Below are positions 16,218 through 24,756 of a DNA stretch of 64,000 nt, one piece after another. This DNA is from CAXMST01 sp963712765 (GTDB lineage: Bacteria; Actinomycetota; Thermoleophilia; Solirubrobacterales; 70-9). Every line of letters begins with the position of its first letter. Position 1 is the stretch's first letter. Made by a program: the position numbers and the translations under genes. The notes beneath the pieces are model-generated. The model saw nothing but the letters and a program-made list of their open reading frames with translations. It had not been told where the DNA came from and searched no databases. The stretch spans positions 1 through 64,000 of the forward strand of contig CAVQIX010000001.1 of the NCBI GenBank assembly GCA_963712765.1, written 5' to 3'.

Positions 16218-18798
16218 AGGCCGCCTCGAAGAGCTCGTGCAGCTCGGCGATCATCGGGATGCGGGGGTTGGTGCGGCAGCTGGGATCGGCGAAGGCGTTG
16301 CGGACGAGGTCGGGAAGGGCCTCCTCGAACTCGGCGCGCTCGATGCCGGCTTCCTCCAGGGAGCGGGGGATCTGGACGTCGTCGAGGAGCTGGTCGATGC
16401 GCTCGAAGAGGCGGTCGCGGCGCTCCTGCTCGCCGTGGCCGTGGAGGTTGAGGATGTAGGAGATCTGCGCGTACTTCTCGGGGGCGACGTAGGCGGTGTA
16501 GCCGGGGGCAGGCATGAACTTGCGCGGCAGCGACGCGTTGTAGCGGAGCACGTGCGGGAGGAAGATCCCGTTGGCACGCCCGTGGGCGATCGGGAAGCGG
16601 CCGCCGAGCGAGTGGGCGAGCGCGTGGCAGACACCGACGAAGGCGTTGGAGAAGGCGAGGCCGGCGATCGTCGCCGCGTTGGCCATCGCCGAGCGCGCCT
16701 CCAGATCTGAGCCGTCGGCGTAAGCGCGGGGCAGGGAGTCGAGGATCAGGTTGATCGCCTGCATGCAGAAGGCGTCGGTGTAGGGGGAGGCGAAGATCGA
16801 GACCCCGGCCTCGAGCGCATGGGTGAGCGCGTCGACGCCGGTATCGGCGGTAATCACCGGCGGCAGGGTCAGGGTCAGGTTCGGGTCGACCACCGCCATG
16901 TCGGGGACCAGCGAGTAATCGACCAGGGTCACCTTGCGATCGCCGACCGTGACCACCGCGGCCGGCGAGACCTCCGATCCGGTTCCCGAGGTCGTCGGGA
17001 CCGCGGCGAGCCGCAGCTCGTGCTCGATCTGCGGGTAGCGGGCGACGCGCTTTCTTGCGTCGAGGAACGGCAGCGAGAGGTCGCGGACGCTGAGGTCGGG
17101 GCTCTCGTGGAAGAGGCGGATCGCCTTCGCCGCATCGAGCACCGATCCGCCGCCGACGGCGACGATCCCGTCGGCGCCGCTCTTCTGGAGGACCTCGACC
17201 CCGGCCCGGATCTGCTCCTCCGTGGGTTCGGGCTCGATGTCGCTGAAGACGTGGAAGCCCTCGACGTCGAGGTGGGGGCGGATCTCCTCATGAACGCCGC
17301 GCGCCTCGCCGTCGGCGTCGGTCACCAGCAGCACGTTGGTGGCCCCGAGCTCGCGCAGGCTCTCGAGCGCGCCCGGGTTGAAGTAGGTCTCGGAGGGAAC
17401 CCGAAACCACTGTGGAGGCGCCTGTCGGCGGGAGACCATCTTGATGTTGAGCAGGTTGCGGTAGTTGATGTTGTCGGTGGTATTCGAGCCGCCCCAGGTC
17501 CCGCAGCCGAGCGAGAAGGTCGGGGTCATCGAGTTGTACACCCCGCCCAGGGCCCCGACCGCGGTCGGGGCGTTGACCAGGATACGCCCGGTGCGGATCG
17601 CCAGTGCGAAGCGGTCGATCACCTCCTCGTCCCTCGCGTAGACCGCCGAGGTGTGGCCGAGGCCGGCGTGCTCGGTGACGATCTCGCAGGCCCGCAGGCC
17701 GTGCTCGAGATCGGGGGAGCGGACCAGGCCCATGATCGGCATCAGCTTCTCCTGCAGGAACGGATGCTCCGCGAGCTCCTCGAGATCGCTCGGCAGCGGC
17801 GCCAGAAGGACCTTGTCCTCGTCGCTTCCCTCGAAGCCGGCGAGGCGGGAGAGGTTGACGCATGACTGACCGAGCGCCTCGATCCGCACCCGGCCGTCGG
17901 GCTCGAAGCAGACCTCCGAGAGCAGCCCGACCTCGTTCTCGTCCAACACCCGGGCGCCCATCCGCTCGAACTCGGCGACGAGCTCGTCGTAGACGGCATC
18001 GTCGATCACGCAGCTCTGCTCGGCCGGGCAGATCACCGAGGCGTCGAAGGTCTTCGAGATCAGCATGTCGACGACCGCCATCCGTAGATCGGCGCTGCGG
18101 TGCACATAGACGGGGGCATTGCCGGAGCCGACGCTGATGCAGGGCTTGCCGGCGGCGTTGACCGCCGCCACCGCCTTGGGGCCGCCGGTCACCCAGATCA
18201 GGTCGACCCCGGGATGGTGGAACAGGTACTGGGAGACGTCGAGGGTCGGGTCGGGGATCACCTGAAAGGCGTCGGGCGGCATCCCCGCGCGCTCGCCCGC
18301 CTCGACCAGGATCTCGATCGCCCGCTGCGCGCAGCGGGCGGCCCGGGCGGAGGGGCGGAAGATCATCGCGTTGCGGGTCTTGGCGGCGACGATCGTCTTG
18401 AACAGCGCGGTCGACGTCGGGTTGGTGATCGGCAGAAGCGCCAGCACCGCCCCGATCGGCTCGGCGACGTAGTCGATCCCGCGCTCGGTGTCGGTCTCGA
18501 TCACGCCAACGCTCGGCTTGTCCTTGAGGTAGTCGTAGAGGAACTCGGTGGCGATGTAGTTCTTGATCACCTTGTCCTCGAGCACCCCGAAGCCGGTCTC
18601 CTCCATCGCCAGCTCCGCCAGGGTGCCCGCGTTCTCGAGCCCGGCGACGACCATCTCCCAGACGATCCGGTCGACCTGCTCCTGATCGAGCTCGCGGTAG
18701 GCGCGAGCGGCGGCCGCGGCCCGCTCGACGTAGCCGTCGAGGCGCTCGATCGCCTCGTCGTCGAGCCCCTCCTGCGTGGTGGCCTCCGGCGTCGCCAT
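16204..18798 (-). CDS. adhE: Bifunctional acetaldehyde-CoA/alcohol dehydrogenase
   Basis: The 864-residue protein joins a CoA-acylating aldehyde dehydrogenase (about 1-445; nucleophile C257 in DASVICPAEQS) to an iron-dependent alcohol dehydrogenase (about 455-864; GGGSVLDAAK nucleotide loop and the metal-binding histidines in GVCHALAHSLGGRFPIAHG). It reduces acetyl-CoA to ethanol via acetaldehyde with two NADH, or runs in reverse. The length compares with 891 in E. coli, so both halves are complete. Such enzymes assemble into spirosomes in the cytoplasm. The last codons and the stop are made from a tRNA-fMet remnant, so the tail WRGR may be acquired. Confidence 0.93.
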   Translation of the reverse strand: MATPEATTQEGLDDEAIERLDGYVERAAAAARAYRELDQEQVDRIVWEMVVAGLENAGTLAELAMEETGFGVLEDKVIKNYIATEFLYDYLKDKPSVGVIETDTERGIDYVAEPIGAVLALLPITNPTSTALFKTIVAAKTRNAMIFRPSARAARCAQRAIEILVEAGERAGMPPDAFQVIPDPTLDVSQYLFHHPGVDLIWVTGGPKAVAAVNAAGKPCISVGSGNAPVYVHRSADLRMAVVDMLISKTFDASVICPAEQSCVIDDAVYDELVAEFERMGARVLDENEVGLLSEVCFEPDGRVRIEALGQSCVNLSRLAGFEGSDEDKVLLAPLPSDLEELAEHPFLQEKLMPIMGLVRSPDLEHGLRACEIVTEHAGLGHTSAVYARDEEVIDRFALAIRTGRILVNAPTAVGALGGVYNSMTPTFSLGCGTWGGSNTTDNINYRNLLNIKMVSRRQAPPQWFRVPSETYFNPGALESLRELGATNVLLVTDADGEARGVHEEIRPHLDVEGFHVFSDIEPEPTEEQIRAGVEVLQKSGADGIVAVGGGSVLDAAKAIRLFHESPDLSVRDLSLPFLDARKRVARYPQIEHELRLAAVPTTSGTGSEVSPAAVVTVGDRKVTLVDYSLVPDMAVVDPNLTLTLPPVITADTGVDALTHALEAGVSIFASPYTDAFCMQAINLILDSLPRAYADGSDLEARSAMANAATIAGLAFSNAFVGVCHALAHSLGGRFPIAHGRANGIFLPHVLRYNASLPRKFMPAPGYTAYVAPEKYAQISYILNLHGHGEQERRDRLFERIDQLLDDVQIPRSLEEAGIERAEFEEALPDLVRNAFADPSCRTNPRIPMIAELHELFEAAWRGR

Positions 18799-18910
18799 AA
18801 CGCCACCCGATACTAGACCCCACCCGGCGCCGGCGACCTTTCCCCCGTGGGCCGTCCGGACGAGTCCTTGCCGGACCGCCGCCGAGCACCGCAGCGGTCA
18901 TGATCAGTAC

Positions 18911-20008
18911 GTGATCCGATTGATCCTGCTCGATCTCGCCAGGCAGCGGCTGCGGACCCTGATCGCGGCCACCGGGATCGCGGTCGGCGTCGCAGCCGTA
19001 GTTGCGCTTCTCGCGCTGGGAAGCGGGATCGAACGCGGTGCCGAGGGACTGGCGCGGCTCGGCGGTGCGGAATTAGGCCTCTTTCAGGCAGGGCGCGGTG
19101 ACCTCACCACGTCGCGCCTGCCGGTCTCGCTCGCCGACGAGGCTCGAGGGCAGCCCGGCGTCGCCGACGCCGCACCGGTACTCGTTCTGACCGAGGAGAT
19201 AGAGGGAGACAGCTCCTTTCTGCTCTTCGGCGTCGATCCCGAGGGATTCGTGTTGGGCAGGCTCGTCTTCATCGGAGGCCGCCCGCCGGCGGGCGACGCC
19301 GAGCTGGTCCTCGGCGACGCCGCCGCCGCGCAGCTCGACGCCGCGGTCGACGACACGCTCAGGGTCGGGGCCAGGGACTACAGGGTCGCCGGCATCTACC
19401 ACGCCGGTGTTCCGTTCGAGGACCAGGGGGCAGCACTGCCACTGACGACCGCTCAACAGCTGGCCGGCTCGGGCACCGACGCGACGACGATCGCGGTCGC
19501 CGTGAAGCCGGGAGCGGTTGCGGCAGATGTGGGCGCGACGCTCGAGCGGGCCTTCCCGGGGACGGTTGCGATCACCGAGCCGGGCCAGGTCTCCAGGATC
19601 GACACCAACGCACTGCTGGTCGAGAAGGCGACGATCGTGCTGACGGCGCTCGCTCTCGTCGTGGGGGCGATCGTGGTCATGATCACTGCGCTGATGACCG
19701 TGCTCGAGCGCCAGCGCGACTTCGCCCTCCTCATCGCCGTCGGCTGGCCCGCTTCGCGCGTAGTGCAACTCGTCGTCGGCCAGTCGGTGCTACTCGGCTT
19801 TCTCGGCGCCGCGATCGGGATTCCGCTCGGCGTCATGGTCGGAGAGCTGGCCCCCAGCCTCGTAGGCTCCTCGGCTCTGATCAACCCGTCGGTCAGCACC
19901 GGCACGGTGCTGCTGGCGCTGGTGATCTCGGTCGGGATGGGAGTCCTCGGCGGGATCTATCCGGCCTGGCGGGTCACCCGGGTGAGCCCGGCTCAGGCGC
20001 TGGGCTGA
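18911..20008 (+). CDS. FtsX-like ABC transporter permease
   Basis: From the GTG at 18911 the protein has 365 residues: a membrane helix (LIAATGIAVGVAAVVALLAL), an extracytoplasmic domain of about 220 residues, and three C-terminal helices with an ERQRDFALLIAVGW cytoplasmic loop, ending in the FtsX-typical VTRVSPAQALG. A longer frame begins at 18776 but reads over the AdhE start region without family similarity. Its likely ATPase partner is encoded on the opposite strand immediately downstream, the two ends overlapping by 35 bases, an unusual layout for an exporter pair. Confidence 0.85.
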   Translation: MIRLILLDLARQRLRTLIAATGIAVGVAAVVALLALGSGIERGAEGLARLGGAELGLFQAGRGDLTTSRLPVSLADEARGQPGVADAAPVLVLTEEIEGDSSFLLFGVDPEGFVLGRLVFIGGRPPAGDAELVLGDAAAAQLDAAVDDTLRVGARDYRVAGIYHAGVPFEDQGAALPLTTAQQLAGSGTDATTIAVAVKPGAVAADVGATLERAFPGTVAITEPGQVSRIDTNALLVEKATIVLTALALVVGAIVVMITALMTVLERQRDFALLIAVGWPASRVVQLVVGQSVLLGFLGAAIGIPLGVMVGELAPSLVGSSALINPSVSTGTVLLALVISVGMGVLGGIYPAWRVTRVSPAQALG

Positions 20009-20708
20009 GCCGGCCGGGAGCGGGTTCGTCGCGCTCCAGAGCGCCGTCGTGGAGCTCGAGGATCCGCGTCGCGTGGTCGGGGGCCATCGGATCGTGGCTC
20101 ACGAGCAGGACCGTGCAACCCCGATCGGCCCTCAGCTCGCCGAGCAGGGTGAGGAGCTCGCCTGCTGACTCCTCGTCAAGGCTGGCGGTGGGCTCATCGG
20201 CGAGCAGCAGGCGGGGTCCGTTGATGAGGGCGCGGGCTACCGCGACCCGCTGGCGCTCGCCGCCCGAGAGCTGGCCCGGGCGGTGGTCTCCCCGCCGCCC
20301 CATCCCGACCTCGAGCAACGCCGCCCGGGCCCGATCGCGCCTCTGCTCAGCTGGCACCGCGGCAGGCAGGAGCGGGATCTCGACGTTCTCCTCGGCGGTC
20401 AGAGCACCGATCAAGTGGTGGAGCTGGAAGACGAACCCGACCACCTCGCGCCGATATCGAGCAGGATCCGGCAACTCCGCCAGCGAGACCCCGTCGACGA
20501 AAATCTCGCCGGAGTCAGGGTGGTCGAGTACGGCGACGAGGTTGAGCAGGGTCGACTTGCCGGCGCCCGAGCGCCCTGAGAGCAACCCGAGTTCGCCGGG
20601 AGCGAGGCGGAAGGAGACGTCATCCAGAGCGCGGATGCCACCGGGATAGGTGCGGCTGACGTGCTCAACCGCGAGCTCGGCGCCCGACGGGTTCGGCGGC
20701 GAAACCAT
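19974..20708 (-). CDS. ABC transporter ATP-binding protein (MacB/LolD type)
   Basis: The ATPase has Walker A SGRSGAGKST, the Q-loop region GFVFQLHHL, the signature LSGGERQRVAVARA, Walker B LLLADEPTASLD and the switch His in VSHDP. The ATG at 20708 (MVSPP) gives 244 residues, the normal length; an ORF start at 20792 adds 28 residues without similarity. It belongs with FtsX-like permeases and probably serves the convergent permease gene at 18911-20008. Coordination of the two promoters would be needed because they cannot share a transcript. Confidence 0.85.
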   Translation of the reverse strand: MVSPPNPSGAELAVEHVSRTYPGGIRALDDVSFRLAPGELGLLSGRSGAGKSTLLNLVAVLDHPDSGEIFVDGVSLAELPDPARYRREVVGFVFQLHHLIGALTAEENVEIPLLPAAVPAEQRRDRARAALLEVGMGRRGDHRPGQLSGGERQRVAVARALINGPRLLLADEPTASLDEESAGELLTLLGELRADRGCTVLLVSHDPMAPDHATRILELHDGALERDEPAPGRLSPAPEPGSPG

Positions 20709-20790
20709 CGTCCGTTCTATACAGCACGGCAGGGAGTGCCGCCGAGCGGTTCCGTTGCCGCCCCTGCGAGACGGCGGTGCGGCATGCGAC

Positions 20791-21031
20791 ATGATCCGGG
20801 GCGTAAGAGAGGAGCTTCAACGCGCCGTGCTGCAGGCGCCGGACTTCATCGCCCGCCGAGCCGCAGGCCTGGTCGACGGACGGGCGCCGAGCTGGATGCT
20901 GCGCCACTCGCGCGCGGTTCGCGACATCTACGTGAGCGCCGTGTTCTATCTTGCGGCCGCGGTCGTCACGGCCTTGATCGGTCAGGCCGTCGACGCCTCG
21001 GTGATCGTCGGAGTGGTCTTGATCAACGCCC
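20791..21031 (+). pseudogene. Possible N-terminal fragment of a P-type cation ATPase
   Basis: The plus strand encodes a membrane pair (FYLAAAVVTALIGQAVDAS, VIVGVVLINAL) that resembles the first transmembrane hairpin of P-type cation ATPases, in which AAAVVTALLG and VILGVVLINA are typical. The similarity stops at INAL (about 21031), exactly where antisense sequence of a small gene fragment begins. A functional pump needs about 850 residues, so this is at best a broken 5' end. The ATG at 20791 has no clear ribosome site. The assignment rests on a short match and is tentative. Confidence 0.35.
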
Positions 21032-21118
21032 TCAGCTCCGCTGCGCGTCGAGTCGATTCATCTCTTCCTGAACCTCGTGCTCGGTGATAGGGGTCGTTCC
21101 GTAGGTGTCCCAGGCGTT
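21032..21118 (-). pseudogene. Second copy of the end of the 39-codon gene at 25865-25984
   Basis: On the minus strand the frame ends AWDTYGTTPITEHEVQEEM, N, RLDAQRS and TGA (21032-21034). This matches the last 26 residues of the small gene at 25865-25984 with four substitutions, and the match continues about nine bases past the stop. Upstream of AWDTYG the frame stays open through NSHKHNRRVGLLIN and on into boundary repeat C, but that part has no counterpart in the other copy and no start codon I trust. It could be the tail of a different, longer protein. Confidence 0.55.
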
Positions 21119-21180
21119 GATCAGCAGCCCGACGCGGCGATTGTGCTTATGGCTGTTGCAGAGGCCTTCCAGAACGCAGA

Positions 21181-21200
21181 AGCCCTCCTGGCGGAGGGCT
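21181..21200 (-). terminator. GC-rich hairpin beside boundary repeat C
   Basis: AGCCCTCC and GGAGGGCT form a perfect 8-base stem with a TGGC loop. It sits 21 bases left of the acceptor-end sequence in repeat C, in the position a terminator takes after the intact tRNA-fMet (33921-33945), so it may be the old terminator of the interrupted tRNA gene. No long T-run follows. Confidence 0.45.
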
Positions 21201-21221
21201 CGAGCGTGGTAGTGACAAACA

Positions 21222-21271
21222 TAGCGGGGGCCCGATTCGTTTCTCGCTACGACCCGCGGATTGTCGAGCGG
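21222..21271 (+). repeat. Boundary repeat, copy C (left type)
   Basis: It reads TAGCGGGGGC, CCGATTCGTTTCTCGCTACG, ACCCGCGGATTGTCGAGCGG. The first ten bases equal the acceptor end and discriminator of the intact tRNA-fMet read in the same direction; from base 11 onward the tRNA T arm is replaced. The inverted counterpart with the T arm attached lies at 22138-22160. The two ends share TCGKTTCTYGCTACSAC and enclose one gene, a methyltransferase. Confidence 0.65.
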
Positions 21272-21380
21272 ATAGACCCGCGGCGTGATAGCTAGCAGCG
21301 CCTCAGCGCTCTCGCTTCACCCGGGTGGTTCGACGGTGCCGATCCGGTACGGTGCTGTTTGTGTGGGAATCGGAGGACCG

Positions 21381-22010
21381 TTGAGCCGCACGACCGATCG
21401 CTACTGGCGATTCTTCTACAGCGTCGGTTTTCATCCCTGGGAAGACCTCGCTGAGCACCCGCCCTTCGTCGAGAAGCTGACGGAGCTTTTCACTCGGGAC
21501 GAGGACGGGCGCGAGCCTCCCTACGGCCCCGCGCTTGACCTCGGCTGCGGCAGCGCGGTGTGGGGCGTGAAGCTCGCACAGCGAGGCTGGCAGGTCACCG
21601 GGGTGGACATCGTCGAGCGAGCTCTCCGGCGAGCTGCGGAGCGGATCGAGGATGCCGGCGTCGAGATGCGGATCATGCGGGCCGATGTCACCGATCTACG
21701 GTCGGCCGGCCTCGAGACGGAGTTCCGGTTGGTGCTCGACACCGGAACGTTCCATGGGCTCGGCGACGAGCAGCGCTTGAAGATGGGACGGGAGATCGAT
21801 GCGATCGCGTCAGACGACGCGACGGTTCTGCTCGACGCATTCGCGCCTCGACGTCGCGGGCCGGTGCCGCGTGGGGCGAGTCGATCGGATATCGAGGCCG
21901 CATTCCCCGACTGGCTCATCACGGACGTCGAGGTCGCCGACTCCGACCCAGATCCGATCGCGAAGCTGCTCCGGTTCGACGAGCACTTCTATCGTCTCCG
22001 GAGGAGGTAG
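21381..22010 (+). CDS. Class I SAM-dependent methyltransferase between two boundary elements
   Basis: From TTG 21381, preceded by GGAGG four bases upstream, the protein has 209 residues. It shows the SAM motif ALDLGCGSAVWG, the acidic motif GWQVTGVDIVERAL and a post-motif strand FRLVLDTGTFHGL. A GTG at 21361 or an ATG at 21285 are alternative starts. It belongs to the same broad family as the 5567 gene, but pairwise similarity is concentrated in the SAM motifs. It is the only gene between boundary repeat C and tRNA remnant G and so is the candidate cargo of that segment. The substrate is unknown. Confidence 0.8.
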   Translation: MSRTTDRYWRFFYSVGFHPWEDLAEHPPFVEKLTELFTRDEDGREPPYGPALDLGCGSAVWGVKLAQRGWQVTGVDIVERALRRAAERIEDAGVEMRIMRADVTDLRSAGLETEFRLVLDTGTFHGLGDEQRLKMGREIDAIASDDATVLLDAFAPRRRGPVPRGASRSDIEAAFPDWLITDVEVADSDPDPIAKLLRFDEHFYRLRRR

Positions 22011-22137
22011 GACGACCGGACTCTTGGTGACCACCCTTCGGCCTCCACGACGTGAACAAGGTGCGCTCGTCGCCTGCCGAGCGACCGCGCTCTCATCGCC
22101 GTCGACATCGGACCGGACTGAATGCGCTTGATCAAGC

Positions 22138-22205
22138 CGTGGTAGCAAGAACCGATACCCGGCAGGATTTGAACCCGCGACCTCCGGGTTATGAGTTCGG
22201 AGAGA
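22138..22205 (-). pseudogene. tRNA-fMet 3'-half remnant joined to a right-type boundary element (G)
   Basis: On the minus strand 22200-22161 reads as a CAT anticodon arm (side AACTCATAACCCGG) and T arm GCGGGTTCAAATCCTGC, nearly identical to the tRNA-fMet at 33952. The acceptor 3' end is missing and continues as GGGTATCGGTTCTTGCTACCACG. The 5' half is degenerate because the glycosyltransferase gene occupies it; that gene's stop TAA (22189-22191) is part of the anticodon loop sequence. The missing acceptor end is found at repeat C, 0.93 kb to the left. Confidence 0.7.
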
Positions 22206-23604
22206 GGGCCGGCGGCATGCGGGCGGCGGGGGTGGCGGCTTCGATCTCCCGCAGCTCGCCGGCGAGAGCAGCACCGATCACGCTCCACGTGTATCGGCGC
22301 TCGGCCGCGTTGCGTGCGGCGGCACCGCGCGCCAGGCGCTCGGCCGGGTCGTTGACTGCCTCGAGCATCGCCTCAGCCAGGGCCTCGGCGTCGTCGGGCT
22401 CGACAAGCCAGCCGCTGCGGCCGTGATCGACGATGTTGGCCGGACCGCCGCGAGCTACCGCGATCGCAGGGACCTGGCAGGCCATCGCCTCGACCAGGAC
22501 CTGGCCGAACTGCTCGCGAACGGACGCGTGAACCATCACGTCTGCGGCGTTGAGGAACTCCGGCAAGGCGCTCTGCGCGTGCCAGCCGGCGAGAAAGACG
22601 TCGTCGAGCCCGAGCCGCGCGATCGTCTCGAGAGGATGCTCGCCCTCCCACTCCCCGGGGAACCCACCGAGCAGAACCAAGGCCGTTGCGGTGTTGAAGT
22701 CCGGCCGGGCGGCAGCGTATGCCTCGATCAGCAGCGGCAGCCGCTTGACCTCGGTGAAGCGGCCGCTGTAAAGCAGGGTCGTTCCCTCGAGCGGGGCCAG
22801 CTCGGCCGGCGTGTAGCGCACGCTGCCGGGGGCCTCGCCGGGCCGCCAGCCCTGTGGACCATCGACGAGGTGCCGCCCCCACAGCGCTCGGCGATCGATC
22901 GGGCGCGGCGCAAAGCCCGGGCCGAACCCGTTCGGGATCAGGATGAACCGGTCGGGGTCGAGATCGAGCAAGCGAGCTGCGCGCCGGCGGCCGTCGGGGC
23001 TGTTGACGACGATCCGCGCGCACGCCCCGGCCCATTCACAGAGGCGCTCGACCCAGCGGTCAGCGTACGGCCAGTCCGGGCTCGGCTCGGCGGCGATCCG
23101 CTCGAGCATCAACAGCTCCGATCCGTGGATGTGGCCGAGCACGGGGAGCTCCGGATAGTCGCGCGCCGCCGCTTCGTTGACCGGGGTCAGGTGATGGAGG
23201 TAGAGGAGGTCCGCCTGACCGGCGCCCGCAGCGACCATAGCGCGCTGCCAGGCCGCGACCTGGAGCTCGAACGCCTCCTCGTCGAGGCTGGCGAAGACGG
23301 GATCCTCGGCCCCGGACCGGTCCTCGTAGGAGGCGTGAATCGGGGCGCAACCGGGGCCGGCGTCGTGGCGGAGCGGCGCCTCGGCGCGAACGGAATCGGT
23401 GAAGTCGACCGCGGTCAGATCGAGGCCCGCAAAGAAGCTGTCGGCATCGGCGTGAGCGCCGAGGTCCCGTCGCGAGCCGGCGAGCAACTTGACCTCGACG
23501 CGGTGTCGCTCGAGCTCGGTGGCGATCGCCCGGCAGGCATGTGCTGAGCCGCCGCGTGGTGAGAAGTAGAACCCCATCAGGAGCGAGATAGGGCTCTTGT
23601 ACAT
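22189..23604 (-). CDS. Glycosyltransferase family 4 protein
   Basis: The 471-residue protein is a GT-B glycosyltransferase. The N-terminal half begins MGFYFSPRGGSAHACRAI, the donor loop region, and has LGHIHGSEL. The C-terminal half carries YSGRFTEVKRLPLLIEAY, the E-x7-E-type region EQFGQVLVEAMACQVPAIA and GGPANIVDHGRSGWLVEPDD, typical of retaining GT4 enzymes that use nucleotide sugars to build surface glycans or glycolipids. It has no signal peptide, so it acts on the cytoplasmic side. Its last residues (SPNS) and the stop codon come from a tRNA-fMet remnant, so the native C terminus may have been replaced, but the catalytic domain is complete. Confidence 0.88.
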   Translation of the reverse strand: MYKSPISLLMGFYFSPRGGSAHACRAIATELERHRVEVKLLAGSRRDLGAHADADSFFAGLDLTAVDFTDSVRAEAPLRHDAGPGCAPIHASYEDRSGAEDPVFASLDEEAFELQVAAWQRAMVAAGAGQADLLYLHHLTPVNEAAARDYPELPVLGHIHGSELLMLERIAAEPSPDWPYADRWVERLCEWAGACARIVVNSPDGRRRAARLLDLDPDRFILIPNGFGPGFAPRPIDRRALWGRHLVDGPQGWRPGEAPGSVRYTPAELAPLEGTTLLYSGRFTEVKRLPLLIEAYAAARPDFNTATALVLLGGFPGEWEGEHPLETIARLGLDDVFLAGWHAQSALPEFLNAADVMVHASVREQFGQVLVEAMACQVPAIAVARGGPANIVDHGRSGWLVEPDDAEALAEAMLEAVNDPAERLARGAAARNAAERRYTWSVIGAALAGELREIEAATPAARMPPALSPNS

Positions 23605-23654
23605 CTCGGTCGAGGCTAGCGCGGTCCGGCGATCGCCGCGGATGGCCCTCGGGA

Positions 23655-24410
23655 TCAGCGGCGGTGGAAGGTGACTGCAGTCGAGAGAGCGCGACCGCCG
23701 AGCAGTGGCAGGCCATGCTCCTCGCGGGGTGTGTTGGCAAGCCGGCCGCCGACCAGTAGCGAAGCCGAACCGCCCCCGTCGAGGTTGATCGCGTCCACGG
23801 CCCCCAGGTCCAACATCGCCGTTGCCAGGTCGGCGAGCGACATCCCCGCGTCCTTGTCGCTGCGTCCGTCGCAGACGACCGCGATCAATGCCGACGGGGT
23901 TACTCCGAGCGCGGCGCGCGGAAAACGCCCGCAGGTGATGTCGGAGTCGAACTGGCGAGCGCCGGCCGAGAAGCCCTCCGGGTCAGCTCCCGACTGCAGA
24001 CGACTGACGCCGCCACCGACGAGCAGCGGGCCGGCCTGCAGGAGGTCGCCGCGAGGCTCGGAATCGAACTCATCGCGCGGGCCGCAGCGGACGCTATCGC
24101 CGTCGATGTGGAGGCAGGCGCGGGTCCGATCCCAGGGAGAGTCGAAGGACTGCGCGGGTCGCGCCGCGCCGTCGATGCGCAGCTCGCCGAGAGGCGTCCC
24201 CTCGGCTCGGATGAAGAACCCACCGACGATCGCGTCCTCGACACCGTTGACACGGGACCAGACGGTCAGCTTCGCAGGGGGTGCGATGCGAACGATCCTC
24301 GCGCTGAACTCGGCTCGCGGATAGCGAGCTACATAGATAGTCGTCGTCGCACCGTCGCCGAGCTTGACGCGTTGTCGCTGGGGGCGTTCGGCCTCGGCCA
24401 GCTGCGCCAT
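23655..24410 (-). CDS. Phosphodiester glycosidase (NAGPA domain) family protein
   Basis: The 251-residue protein has the NAGPA/DUF2233 pattern: RVNGVEDAIVGGFFI near the front, ALIAVVCDGRSDKDAGMSL in the middle and the signature DAINLDGGGSASLLV at about residue 207, followed by LGGRALSTAVTF. The family hydrolyses phosphodiester-linked sugars in glycans and exopolysaccharide. No signal peptide is visible, which is unusual since many members are secreted; a start further upstream was not found. It follows the glycosyltransferase gene by 50 bases on the same strand, so they may share a transcript. Confidence 0.8.
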   Translation of the reverse strand: MAQLAEAERPQRQRVKLGDGATTTIYVARYPRAEFSARIVRIAPPAKLTVWSRVNGVEDAIVGGFFIRAEGTPLGELRIDGAARPAQSFDSPWDRTRACLHIDGDSVRCGPRDEFDSEPRGDLLQAGPLLVGGGVSRLQSGADPEGFSAGARQFDSDITCGRFPRAALGVTPSALIAVVCDGRSDKDAGMSLADLATAMLDLGAVDAINLDGGGSASLLVGGRLANTPREEHGLPLLGGRALSTAVTFHRR

Positions 24411-24481
24411 CGGCGGATGTTGACAGGCTCGCGCCAGGTCAGAGCGCGGCCTGATACCGAGGCCGAGCCGTCTGGAGAGCC

Positions 24482-24688
24482 CTAATGGTCCACGAGCCGG
24501 AAGTAGCGCTTTCCACCCTCGTCACTGACCTTCTCCAACCGGCCCGCCTGCTTGGCGGCCTTCCAGCTCGGCTGCATCGCCGCAATGTCGGAGCCCAGCT
24601 CGTCGGCGACATCCTGGCGCGTGAACTGGTCTTGACCCAGTGAACGCGCAGCTTCCAGCACCTGCTCTTGAGTTGCATCCGAATCCAT
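24482..24688 (-). CDS. Small helix-turn-helix-like protein
   Basis: The 68-residue product starts MDSDATQEQVLEAARSLG and contains FTRQDVADELGSDIAAMQ, which has the spacing of a helix-turn-helix, then a beta-hairpin-like GGKRYFRLVDH end. This resembles a small winged-helix domain. No partner or target is evident. The codon usage matches the neighbours, and the start ATG at 24688 is the only reasonable one. Confidence 0.6.
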   Translation of the reverse strand: MDSDATQEQVLEAARSLGQDQFTRQDVADELGSDIAAMQPSWKAAKQAGRLEKVSDEGGKRYFRLVDH

Positions 24689-24756
24689 CGCCGCACACCA
24701 TAGCCCGCCGGGCGCATCTTCCCTAATCCAACCGATCGCTAGTCGTCGCCCAGGCG

